From Nematocida ironsii (Eukaryota > Microsporidia): DNA of 54,852 bases. Made by a program: the position numbers and the translations under genes. The notes beneath the pieces were generated by a model that was not told where the DNA came from, ran no database searches, and saw only the letters and a list, made by a program, of their open reading frames with translations. This document shows positions 20,201-28,369 of this stretch, one piece after another; within the stretch, counting starts at the first letter, position 1, and each line of letters opens with the position of its first letter. Where the stretch lies: NCBI GenBank assembly GCA_001642415.1, contig LTDK01000185.1, positions 1-54,852 of the forward strand, read 5' to 3'.

Positions 20201-20262
20201 ATAGTTAAATAGCTCCATAAACATAAAGCAGATAGCGAGTTTCCTATTTTTAAGTTTTTCAT
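17239..20262 (-). CDS. very large predicted secreted protein, lineage-specific
   Basis: A 1007-residue protein with no family I recognise. From ATG 20262 it opens with MKNLK, a short polar stretch and a hydrophobic core ending near VVFCA, which fits a signal peptide or signal anchor of about 33 residues. The 15 bases upstream extend the frame only from a TTG, so ATG 20262 is the better start. The mature part is rich in Ile, Asn, Lys and Tyr, with many long hydrophobic-aromatic stretches but no later membrane span. Residues ~661-668 (complement of 18259-18279) read KKRKLED, a nuclear-localisation-like basic cluster followed by Ser/Thr/Asp. It sits alone between 0.6 kb and 2.3 kb spacers. A host-exposed large-gene-family member of the Nematocida type is the best guess. 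Confidence 0.75.
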   Translation of the reverse strand: MKNLKIGNSLSALCLWSYLTILKVVNVVFCATNGGFMHPMPGTSSNTNDYYYMQKCSNSRAFYFRNNFHKCAYNNLALYENQMGSKYNYPQEHTLQNSFHEAGVMTRPAPQECNPCSISQPFNNTLHASKPVYSSRFVKNNAKPYTSITINSKQKNQYKISIKAKDIKALAAVKSREKTSQKIKRTSWMPILFSMDKNSKKYIDFINLYHAYKLDMLKDCPEHKLFSSDTTNGNFILKFYFNINIAIKKTKNVWVVLSMIKKESIEKAFWVVNFLNSYKNTIRNSIFNEDNVSYYPGLFLDLDIYLHKEFPFSNNTSIRRVSTDNVKTFLPCVVTLGDIYIKKDINLLWHLESILITRMDQTILGSSFIIKEKDMYLKRRFLLILSIPEIYEDLFYIKYEEIELLERIAKKNSFCATTKYISNLFCIIKYLYGEVHNNPNIIEESYKKISIATKESLELKTDIELYKLVYKVFAYFYKYSLYLYETNLDSSINNTHLSVESDSTYSAMKKYTKIPRNNITIYQGKGVVVVHIYRICNILFKYDNAEKNIRTLDKLKEKNLSFIYKCKDFIELSYSHHYHVQFVDNSANRVHIIHFPFFMLNNNGTIEYHYIHTIDDIVNHIRKTFNTNTRNDQPLVNNVYPFKYNRKDKTWTMISMPTDSSKKRKLEDSSTSDEMNKTIEEMDKLGFDVVFYYIKENIKTTEFLFAQFNLISDEALNTAYKEDEDKAKKLFDGYTKNMHAPRIPLFLPKLTISAVYFGPYVLKSEKYIIYSIMGHQNLVPIEFSNWLDYMVRKEDRKHTIIELATVYKREINYYSDFYILGINSPYEDCDCYSMELKQTKLIDNSIKISWHVKKQYDLGEYTNYELNITDTYVKNSLKYREKRTGSTAVILFLNMLQRKHVSQDMLRYGICIYTRKSTGKSNIVPLLCPEMKALIAALFNKENEMHHMLSPALKRNIENLKTPQSIEEFDISDISRIYISLKNVNYTKSKLGIHYNILNAVFNKYYY

Positions 20263-20287
20263 ATTCTGTAAATTCAATGCGAATATA

Positions 20288-20298
20288 TAACCCGAAAT
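20288..20298. promoter_or_regulatory. TAACCCGAAAT motif just upstream of the large secreted-protein gene
   Basis: The 11-mer lies 26-36 bases before ATG 20262, in reverse orientation to the gene. The same 11-mer recurs at 24578, 29692, 48120 (reverse) and 52981. Its function is unknown; position near a start suggests a promoter or 5'-UTR element here. Confidence 0.35.
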
Positions 20299-21354
20299 TT
20301 ATATGATTAAAAACACTAAATTAAAAGCCTTATATGTCTTTATATACTAAAGTACATATAATATGATGCAGTTAGAAGTAATAGTACATAATGTATAGAG
20401 CAATATTTAGACTAATTTTACATAGAAATTACACAACTATAAGCACACTATTTTCTAAACAGTGTATATAGATAAAATACGAACTAAACATTACTATGCG
20501 CTCTTTTCCGAGAAATGTAGACAATGCACTGAATCAATATGTTATTTGGTGTAAAGTAGGATAGTAGCCAGTATACCATGAATAAATCTTTTCTACATAG
20601 TCAAGTCATATATAATACTGTTATTATAAAAATATATTGGCACTATTGAATGTATAATTCTTGTAGCCAATAAATAGCTGCACTATTATTAGTTGTGCCA
20701 ACTGGCTTTCTTAATATATATGGATTGTTTGTTGCCATATCTTAATAATAATAGTGTGCCTTGACTTATATAGTTTCTAACAGCAGTATATATATAAATT
20801 ATCTTCTTGTTTGTCTAATTTGGCTTAAGCACTCTTCTCTTCCATAACTTAAAATATTCTTGCATACTCTTTTATTTTCCACTTAGCTGCTTTCTTCCTC
20901 TTTTTGTATATAAACTATTGTTATTCATAACTAAATCCATTTTTTTAAGTATTAACTAGTTTATCATTGTGGCCCAGCAGATCCTACCATAGATAAGTGT
21001 ATCTAAATACTACTCGCATTAATATAGTTAATCGAAACTTTCTAAAAATGATTATAGAATTGTTATATTAATGGAGACCGAACACTTTTCATATACTCCT
21101 ATTTTTTATAATTATTTCTTTAGTAATAGTTTATATGCATCCTATTACTAATGATTTTCTTGCTATAGCTGTAAAATAAAAATAAATACGTATATAATTT
21201 TATTTAAATATAAAAGTGAAAGGATTATTTATAAAAGAATAAAAATATTTAAAACCTAGTAGAATACAAAAAGAGCATAGGCTATTCTGTAGAAATATAA
21301 TAAAAACAAAATTATAAAACGAAAGGGAATATGCATATTATTGGTTGTTTATGA

Positions 21355-21430
21355 ACACACGGCAGCCATATGCATTCCAACGGCGGCATTGCGCCTTGTA
21401 AAACAATGAAACAATTAGCGTGATATTAAT
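21355..21430. ncRNA. candidate structured RNA element A (shares hairpin with 54.0 kb)
   Basis: A GC-rich island with hairpin CATTG (21387-21391) and CAATG (21404-21408), loop starting CGCCT. The 11-mer GCATTGCGCCT (21386-21396) occurs again on the minus strand at 54039-54049, there too followed after 7-8 bases by CAATG. This may be a shared RNA motif. GCATTGCGCC also recalls the 3' part of 5.8S rRNA, but no other rRNA sequence surrounds it. Confidence 0.3.
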
Positions 21431-21895
21431 ATATGTGCATGCATCATTTATGATATGAATATACCCGTAACAAACACAAATAATGAGAGAAGAATCTATA
21501 TAAAAGTTGCTGGAATTTAATAAGGATGAAATTAAGATGGCCAATAGAAGTTCACATCTATGCGAAAGTGAAAAAGTCGGCTGAAATAATAGTTAATTGA
21601 ATTTGTTATTTATTTTTCTTCATTTTCTTATTATTCTAAGCTATAGTGCTTTTATTTCTCTGCTACCCATAAAGCTTAGAATAAGATATTTTTACACTTT
21701 TTAATTGATAATAATACTTTGGTTTTAGCATTTATAGGTTGAAAATGCTTGATATAATTAAACAATAATTATTTAAGCCAACTAATCTCCTTCATTTACT
21801 AAAGAATAGAGTTGGATACTCCCTGATACAATATTTAGACTTATTCAAATTTTTTATTATTCTCATCTTATATAGCTTCAATTTCTAATTATACA

Positions 21896-21985
21896 GCTCC
21901 ATACGACTTCGCGGACGTGGGCGTGAAGCCCCCACATTAGGCATGGTTTCTCATATGATAGAAACAAACAGAAATAATAAGACTG
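21896..21985. ncRNA. candidate structured RNA element B
   Basis: A GC-rich island with two stems visible by eye: GTGGG (21917-21921) with CCCAC (21931-21935), enclosed by CCAT (21899-21902) with ATGG (21943-21946); and a second hairpin GTTTCT (21946-21951) with AGAAAC (21960-21965). No reading frame and no tRNA-type TpsiC arm. Class and strand unknown. Confidence 0.35.
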
Positions 21986-22596
21986 GGTTTTAGGGAAAAC
22001 ATAATAATGATGGTATATATACAAATAAGTCTTAAAATAAAACGATTAGTATATTATTATACTACTGGCCTATAAACACATTTGCTTTTCAAATTTGTAT
22101 AACCAACGGATGAAGTACTGCTATTTATATAACAGTACAGTCAATAATGTTCTAATTTTACTTTTTTTCTTAAAGGAATAATAGTTTGGGTTATTAGCCA
22201 TAATTATTGAATTATATACAAGTATAGAAAAATAAATTATTGGTTTTTATTCTTATATATTCTACTTGTGCATTTACTAGAAAATAGATCAAACAAGATA
22301 AAAAGCATCAAAATCCAAGAATTATTTATATTTCTAACAGAAATAACGTATAAATAGACAAATATCAGATTATAGACTATATTTTACACTTATATATTCA
22401 CTTATAATATACAAAAAATGTAGTTATTTTTTCTTTCATAATTTATTTATTTTATTGGTATATAATTGTATAACTACTCTGGTGTTATAATCATAGAGGG
22501 TATAAATTGAAGATATCATTTGTTCAATTTAAAGAGAAAATAACCAATTATTTAAATGACAAAAGTATAAATAGTCTGATAAATCACTAATTTATA

Positions 22597-25500
22597 ATGA
22601 GAAGCATTAAGATATTATTAATTATATTTCTACTATGCATTTTGATTGCAATTGGAATAGTTGTATATGAAATAAGAGAAGAAAAAAACAAAAATGAAAG
22701 TGAATGTGAAAGTAAAAGTGAAAGTGAAACTAGCAGCGAGGCATCTAATAGCACAGAAAGTACTATAATAGACTCATCCACCAGTTTTCAAAAAAATCAC
22801 CTTCCACCCACACAACAGAACAAAAACCAAGCTACACCAATAGTGGCGCCTGTTGTTGTTGCTAGTAAGCCAGACACTGCTGTGGCTAATAAACCCATTG
22901 ATGATAAAGTGACATCAACAACACCAATCACTGCTAAAGTAGAAGTATCCAATAGATGCACTGGAAACAGTACATTCACATTGGGCGATGTTTCTACTAA
23001 AGAAAAAGAAGTTAGTAGTTATGATTTGGATTCTAAAAAATCAGAAGAGAAAACTCAAACTATCCAGCCTCCAGTGAATGTTGAGCAGGATGATTTGGCT
23101 AAAAAGGCAGCTGCATCTACAAAATCCACAGCCAGTGGAAGCAGATTGTATCCACGGTTAGAGGATGATGTTGGTGGTGAAAGAGTTTCTGAAGATGCTT
23201 CACCAAAATATACAGAACCCACTACTGTTTCTGCACATAAACCAACACAATTAAGTACAGAGCCTGATACTTCACATGCTCCATCATACTTGAATGATCC
23301 GCAGACTACACCCACATCTAAAGGAATAGGTGCTGCCTCTAGTATAACTAAAGAAAAAGAAAACGAGAAACAAAAAGAGGAAGAGAAAAAAGAAGAGAAA
23401 AAGGAACAGAGAGAGGAACAGAAAGAAGAAGAGGAACAAAAAAACTCTAGTAGTTCACCAGAGTTAAATCAAGAAAATGGTTTACAACAGACTGCACATA
23501 TAAATGAGGAAGAAAAAGAAGAGGGCGAAGGAGAAAAGGAAGAAGTACCGGAAGAAAGAGAAAAGGAAAAACATCTAGAGTCTAGTACATCATCATTTGA
23601 AAAGATAGATTCTGATAACGAGCCTGTGTTAGTTGATGAAGAAGAGGTAGTAGTGTCTAGTGCTTTATCTGCATTAAACCAGAAATCTAGTTCTACACCG
23701 ACTATTTCTGTAGAAGAAAGTGAATCTAATGCATCATCATTTGAAAAGATTAATTCTAATGATAAATCCATTAAGGGGGTAGAAGCAGTTGCAACCGCCA
23801 AACCAGCTGCTGCATATCAGAAATCTAATTCTACATCAGTTATTTCTGTGGAAGAAGAAAAGAAACACCATTTAGAAACTAAACAAGAATCATTCGAAGT
23901 AATCGATCCTGTTAAGGAGTCTGTGCCAATTAATAAAGAAGAGGTGGTTGCTACCACCAAACCAGCCGTCACAGACCAGAATTCTGGTTCTACACCGGCT
24001 ATTTCTGCTGAAGATGAAAATAAAGAAGAAGAGCATTTAGAGACTAAAGAGGAATCATTTGAAATGATTGATTCTAATCCAAGCGGTATTACTACAGATG
24101 AAAAAGAACTGGTTGGTATGCTAAATGCTATTGCTAAATTAAACCCAGACTTACCAAAAGTAAACTGCACTAAGGATAAAGAAATTATTAATTCCATTAT
24201 TAAGAACAAAGATGTGGTTGTAGTTGAAAGGCAGACTGCATTCTCTATAAGTAAAATCCATCTAAAAGTCACTCTATGGGAAGTATTAAACAGCGTTGCT
24301 AATGGAGAGACATCAAACCAGCATTTGACTATGAAATATACAAGAACAATAGTTATTATTTCTTATCCTAAAAAACTTCAGCAGAATCCAATCATAGAGC
24401 ACGCTCTGCTAAGATATTATGGAAATCTACCAACAAATATGTTTTCTTTAACACTTAAAGAGTTTGAATTTGCAGCAAATGCTTCTATTTTCAACAAATA
24501 CAAGGTCTTTTATAATATAGGCTTACTTATACTATCTAGAAGTCGTGTTTATTCCAGTACATTGACTCAGTTAAATAATAACCCGAAATTAAACTCTATT
24601 AAAATATGCAAAAACACAGTTATAGATTTTGACTCTAAGTTAGATCTAAGCGCATCAAAACTATTTAGTGTAGAAATAGATGGAATAGATAGAAAGTATA
24701 TAGACCCATTGTTAACTGAATTAGCAGCAACGAATGGGATGAAAAAAATATCTATAAGAAACATTAACTTTATGAGTACGTCTGCACTTAACAGTCTAAC
24801 AAAATATAGTGGAGTATTCGAATTTACTCTCCGAAATATAGTTTTTGATGGTTCACCAGACTTTTCCTTTCTTAAAAAAATGGATAAACTTTCTAATTTA
24901 ACTATGAATAATATTTTATATTCGTATACAGATGAATTTAAAATAGAAGACTTGGATAAAATTAAAAAGAATCCAGAAGAATACTTAAGAATNNNNNNNN
25001 NNNNNNNNNNNNNNNNNNNNNNNNNNNNNNNNNNNNNNNNNNTAGAAAAGTCAGATGATATAGTAAGAAAGAACAAAATGGTCGGTGAGTCTATTTCTTC
25101 TACTAATATTGATGTAGACAACAAATTATACAATGATTTAGGACTGTGTAAATTAAAACCCAAAAATAATAATAGTTCATATTATATGACTATTCAATTG
25201 GGATATAAGCCATTGGATGCTAAGTTAGGCCCAACTAAATTTAAATTTATCTTAAAAGAAGCATGCATTAGTATGCGTCTCTCTTCTCGCAATACTCAGA
25301 TTCAAGATGTGATTAATTGTCTGAAATACATTGACTTTCCATTCACACGGGAAACAACTATAAATGAAATCAAATTAGCTAGTTTCATTAAGGTGTCGAA
25401 TGATAATGAAATAATGGAAACAATTTCTGACAAATTATTTAAATATGCAGAGCACAATAAGATTAAGAAAATCAAAGTTTCATCCATAGTTACTCTCATT

Positions 25501-25731
25501 CCAATGGATATGTACAGAATTATTATGTTTAATAGCAAAATGCCTACTCTTGAAAAAATGACTCTATCTAAGATTCAACTAACCCCAACTAAAACATCTG
25601 CCCAAAACGATGATGAGAAAAAAGCATTGGAATCTTACTGTACTTTTATTGAAAAAGATTCTTCTTATACACAACTTCACATTGTGAAAGATGGAAATAT
25701 TATGAAAATAAAGAAAAAATACAGCCGTTAA
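22597..25731 (+). CDS. membrane-anchored, repeat-rich protein with LRR-like C-terminal half (contains assembly gap)
   Basis: About 1044 residues, family unknown. Residues 5-26 are one hydrophobic segment after MRS, followed by an acidic stretch: a signal anchor or uncleaved signal peptide. Residues ~30-320 are low complexity (Glu, Lys, Ser, Thr, Pro). Residues ~325-495 hold degenerate tandem units (see repeat entry). From ~500 on, the sequence becomes globular, with leucine-rich-repeat-like periodicity (LKEFEF, LNSIKICKN, KKISIRNINF, FEFTLRNIVFDG, LSNLTMNNI). A run of 50 N at 24993-25042 interrupts the gene; the frame on both sides agrees only if the true gap length preserves it. A long variable acidic stalk and an LRR-like head would suit a surface or secreted host-interaction protein. 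Confidence 0.7.
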   Translation: MRSIKILLIIFLLCILIAIGIVVYEIREEKNKNESECESKSESETSSEASNSTESTIIDSSTSFQKNHLPPTQQNKNQATPIVAPVVVASKPDTAVANKPIDDKVTSTTPITAKVEVSNRCTGNSTFTLGDVSTKEKEVSSYDLDSKKSEEKTQTIQPPVNVEQDDLAKKAAASTKSTASGSRLYPRLEDDVGGERVSEDASPKYTEPTTVSAHKPTQLSTEPDTSHAPSYLNDPQTTPTSKGIGAASSITKEKENEKQKEEEKKEEKKEQREEQKEEEEQKNSSSSPELNQENGLQQTAHINEEEKEEGEGEKEEVPEEREKEKHLESSTSSFEKIDSDNEPVLVDEEEVVVSSALSALNQKSSSTPTISVEESESNASSFEKINSNDKSIKGVEAVATAKPAAAYQKSNSTSVISVEEEKKHHLETKQESFEVIDPVKESVPINKEEVVATTKPAVTDQNSGSTPAISAEDENKEEEHLETKEESFEMIDSNPSGITTDEKELVGMLNAIAKLNPDLPKVNCTKDKEIINSIIKNKDVVVVERQTAFSISKIHLKVTLWEVLNSVANGETSNQHLTMKYTRTIVIISYPKKLQQNPIIEHALLRYYGNLPTNMFSLTLKEFEFAANASIFNKYKVFYNIGLLILSRSRVYSSTLTQLNNNPKLNSIKICKNTVIDFDSKLDLSASKLFSVEIDGIDRKYIDPLLTELAATNGMKKISIRNINFMSTSALNSLTKYSGVFEFTLRNIVFDGSPDFSFLKKMDKLSNLTMNNILYSYTDEFKIEDLDKIKKNPEEYLRXXXXXXXXXXXXXXXXXXEKSDDIVRKNKMVGESISSTNIDVDNKLYNDLGLCKLKPKNNNSSYYMTIQLGYKPLDAKLGPTKFKFILKEACISMRLSSRNTQIQDVINCLKYIDFPFTRETTINEIKLASFIKVSNDNEIMETISDKLFKYAEHNKIKKIKVSSIVTLIPMDMYRIIMFNSKMPTLEKMTLSKIQLTPTKTSAQNDDEKKALESYCTFIEKDSSYTQLHIVKDGNIMKIKKKYSR
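23569..24078 (+). repeat. degenerate tandem protein repeat (~46-54 residues, about 3.3 copies)
   Basis: Each unit has the pattern HLE(T/S)..ESFE.ID(S/P), an acidic bridge ending (E)VV, then KPA..DQ.S.STP.ISVEEE. SFE.I cores occur near bases 23594, 23739, 23884 and 24055. The first two copies share a 19-base identical stretch (catcatcatttgaaaagat). Copies differ in length and sequence, which points to old expansion with ongoing divergence. Confidence 0.7.
24993..25042. other. run of 50 N (assembly gap)
   Basis: Exactly 50 undetermined bases inside the LRR-like half of the protein at 22597-25731. A round number suggests a placeholder for an unknown length, so the joined frame and protein length are not certain. 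Confidence 0.99.
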
Positions 25732-26399
25732 TATCAAACTATTTGATCAAACCACGGTATAAACAGAAGTGTGTCTTTAGTTTGTATTATATAACTGCAA
25801 CAAACACCCGGCCATTTTAGATAAGCTACAGCTTAAAACATTATCTTTATTATATAAAAGGAATAAATTGGCTATACATACATCTAATATTTACATTTAG
25901 AATACACTGACTGAAGTATTATTTAATACAACAGATTTAGCAATTTGTTTCTGTGATTATAACTAGAAATAACATAAACATTTCACTCTTTGAGCGTTTT
26001 ATTACGACTATTTCTATGTATTTTCTGAAAGTATGCCGGAGAGAGCATGCTTAACTTTCTCATTTGACTTGCTGCTTTGTATTCAATTTAAGCTTTCTAG
26101 TGAACTAGAATTAGCTATACTCTGTGTTTATTGAATTATTAGCATGTGTTTATAGACTAAATTATTATTTAAGATGTCAGTGTATTTATACAAGAATTAA
26201 ATAACTTGTATAATGTTATAATTATGCTTGTTTTAATTTACAATAACTGTAATCTACAAATAAATGATCAGTTCGAAATTTTTGATGCAACTTATGAATA
26301 TATTACCATATGTGATAGTATACTACATTAATTATAAATAATAACAGTTAATATTTATGGGTTTTTATTAATTCTTATGGTCTCTGGTCATATCATAAT
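25732..26399. other. AT-rich spacer between convergent genes
   Basis: About 670 bases after the repeat-rich gene and after the kinesin stop. No open frame, RNA or repeat stands out. Confidence 0.6.
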
Positions 26400-27728
26400 T
26401 TATTTTACTATTTCTACTGAAGTAACCTTTGCCTTTCCTAATTTACACTCCTGTAATCTATTACAGAACCGTAAAGCAGTGATTGTTTCATCAATGGATG
26501 ATCCTGGGTCTACATTGATTATAAAAGCTGTCTTAGCACCCGGGCCAAGTGTTGATTTTAGCATAGTAGTAAGCTTAGAGTTCCTGTACGGTATATGCGG
26601 AGTATTATTTGATATTGCATATACTACATCACCCAGGGCACTTAAGCTTTTATTTATTTCAACAGCCTCTTTCATTCGGTCACCTTCTGCTAGAGAATGG
26701 TTCAGTCGCTCAGATCCTGCTAAGTCTACAATGCAAAGGCTCCCTTCAATATACTCCATTGTCCGATCTGTTTCTTTTCTTATGGTTATGTTTATAGTAA
26801 GTATTAGATGGCTTCTACTGCTTCTCTGATTGCATTCAGTACTGCTTATTTTTCTACCACTTGATACATTCTTAAAAACCTTCTCAATCTCATCGACACC
26901 CATGCTCTCTACTGATTTAATCACCTTATCATTATACAATTCAACACCAGTGATCTTTACTTGATGCGTATACCCAAATCCTTCAAGCCTTTTTAATTCT
27001 TTACTTAAAACATCTGCGCTCCTATATACAACACCTTTCTCTATGCAGGAATTACACTCGCACTCACTGCAGAATCCGCTTATACCACTACCTACTACAA
27101 ATAATTTTTTACTGCATGATAGTTCCGACTTTCCCTCCATTGTATACGTCTTACCACTGCCCGTTGGTCCATACGCCAATATACTCACATTATATCCCTG
27201 TGTAACTGAGTATACGAGATCCTCAATCTCTGAAAATACTTTTTTCTGCGTAGTAACAGGTGAGAATACTTTATTACAATAACTAGTAAATGACTTATGC
27301 GGAATTTCTATCATTTCATCTGTGAATAATACTTTCTCAGTTGAATTAAACGGCTTTATTCTGGTAATAACCCGAATTGTTCCTTTTAGCTCTAATAAAT
27401 TATTCATTTGTGATTTTATCTTTTTCTCTGCCCATTCTTTATACTTTCTGTATTTTTCTTTTTCTTTCTTTAATTCTTCTCTTAACTCCTCCACTTCCTT
27501 TGATGTTTCTGTGTTCTCTTTGCATTTTTCAATTTCTGCATTTCTGGGCTCTACTGTGACCCTCGCCTTTAATGCTCTTATTTCTTCTTTGAGTAATTCT
27601 ATTTCATTATTTGTCTCTTTCTTTAGTATTTCCGAAATATTATTCTTTATGGCGTATTTTAGGTTGGACGTGTTCTCTTCCATATTTGAGAGAATGTTGG
27701 AGAGTCTGTCTGTGTTGATAAAGGCCAT
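26400..27728 (-). CDS. kinesin-14 family motor protein (Kar3/Ncd-like, C-terminal motor)
   Basis: A 442-residue kinesin. Residues ~1-112 are mostly charged, coiled-coil sequence; the motor follows at the C-terminus, the order found in minus-end-directed kinesin-14. The junction ELKGTIRVITRIKPF matches the neck-motor boundary of that class. Motor motifs: P-loop GPTGSGKT (187-194), switch I SSRSH, switch II DLAGSE, and HIPYRNSKLT near the end. The tail is very short compared with usual Kar3, so microtubule cross-linking may be reduced. An insert after the P-loop carries five cysteines (C205, C220, C223, C225, C228), unusual for a kinesin. The start is ATG 27728; the longer frame upstream runs through a tRNA gene and is not real. 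Confidence 0.88.
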   Translation of the reverse strand: MAFINTDRLSNILSNMEENTSNLKYAIKNNISEILKKETNNEIELLKEEIRALKARVTVEPRNAEIEKCKENTETSKEVEELREELKKEKEKYRKYKEWAEKKIKSQMNNLLELKGTIRVITRIKPFNSTEKVLFTDEMIEIPHKSFTSYCNKVFSPVTTQKKVFSEIEDLVYSVTQGYNVSILAYGPTGSGKTYTMEGKSELSCSKKLFVVGSGISGFCSECECNSCIEKGVVYRSADVLSKELKRLEGFGYTHQVKITGVELYNDKVIKSVESMGVDEIEKVFKNVSSGRKISSTECNQRSSRSHLILTINITIRKETDRTMEYIEGSLCIVDLAGSERLNHSLAEGDRMKEAVEINKSLSALGDVVYAISNNTPHIPYRNSKLTTMLKSTLGPGAKTAFIINVDPGSSIDETITALRFCNRLQECKLGKAKVTSVEIVK

Positions 27729-27751
27729 TAAGAATAAAAATAAAGAAGAAT

Positions 27752-27757
27752 AAAAAA
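27752..27757 (-). terminator. RNA polymerase III terminator of tRNA-Arg
   Basis: Six T in a row on the minus strand, starting two bases after the tRNA 3' end, as expected for RNA polymerase III termination. Confidence 0.75.
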
Positions 27758-27758
27758 C

Positions 27759-27829
27759 ACAGGCGACGGGACTCGAACCCGCAATCTTCTGATCCGAAGT
27801 CAGACGCGTTACCATTACGCCACGCCTGT
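27759..27829 (-). tRNA. tRNA-Arg (anticodon UCG)
   Basis: A 71-base tRNA without encoded CCA and without an intron. The acceptor stem is ACAGGCG with CGCCTGT, 7 of 7 pairs. The anticodon stem TCTGA/TCAGA encloses loop CTTCGGA, giving anticodon TCG, which reads CGN arginine codons. The T arm GCGGGTTCGAGTCCCGT is intact and doubles as the B box; the D arm region holds the A box. It lies 30 bases upstream of the kinesin start on the same strand. It is the only tRNA I find in the window. Confidence 0.96.
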
Positions 27830-28369
27830 TAGTTATTTTTAACCCTTCCAAAAGAACATTATATACTGTAATCTGCAATAATTTAGATTATTACCTGTGC
27901 TGTATACTGTGTATAAATAATCGTTTATCCATATTTGAATGTTTAATGTTATTTGGATTACTTCTGAATATAAGAACTCTTCTTTAATATCACTCAGCAA
28001 TATTGATTTACTTGGTTTTTCAGATGGTGTTATGCATGAATAACTTTATACCCATAGTGTATAAAGTATCTTATAATGTGGCGTATTTTATGAGCATTGT
28101 GTTTTAAGTACTGCACTGAATAAATATTTTTTACACATAGTAGTATAAATAATTTATTATTTATTTAAATTTATAATAATAAAAAATATGTGTATATTAT
28201 ACACATTGTATAATTAGTCCTGTACGTGTATATTATTTATAATATAATGTGTTAATATTTTTGAAACATAAACATAATATAATAAACATAGGTTACATAG
28301 TAATGAAAACACAGAAACTAGGGCGTGTTTTAGAAAAAAGGATAAATCTGAAATGTATTTATTGACATC
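27830..28369. other. AT-rich spacer with a perfect 19-base palindrome
   Basis: 540 bases between the tRNA gene and the gene at 28370. The only structure seen is the inverted repeat at 28188-28206, listed separately. Confidence 0.55.
28188..28206. repeat. perfect inverted repeat, 9-base arms
   Basis: ATGTGTATA and TATACACAT flank a single T. It lies 164 bases before the ATG at 28370. It could be a regulator-binding site, or chance in AT-rich DNA. A partial echo (CGTGTATATTAT) follows about 40 bases later. Confidence 0.45.

Larger units (their letters stand above)
20299..22596. other. 2.3 kb gene-free region with GC-rich islands
   Basis: No convincing protein gene. The only longer frame (21338-21544, minus) starts with TTG and looks random. 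Most of it is AT-rich, but two GC-rich islands stand out at about 21355-21430 and 21896-21985 and are listed separately. Such a long desert is unusual beside the tight spacing elsewhere. Confidence 0.6.

Noticed and set aside
21338..21544. 68-codon frame on the minus strand in the gene desert
   Set aside because: Starts with TTG, and the GC-rich part is better explained as an RNA-like island.
27729..27878. N-terminal extension of the kinesin by 50 codons
   Set aside because: It is the translation of the tRNA-Arg gene; the first ATG after the tRNA is at 27728.
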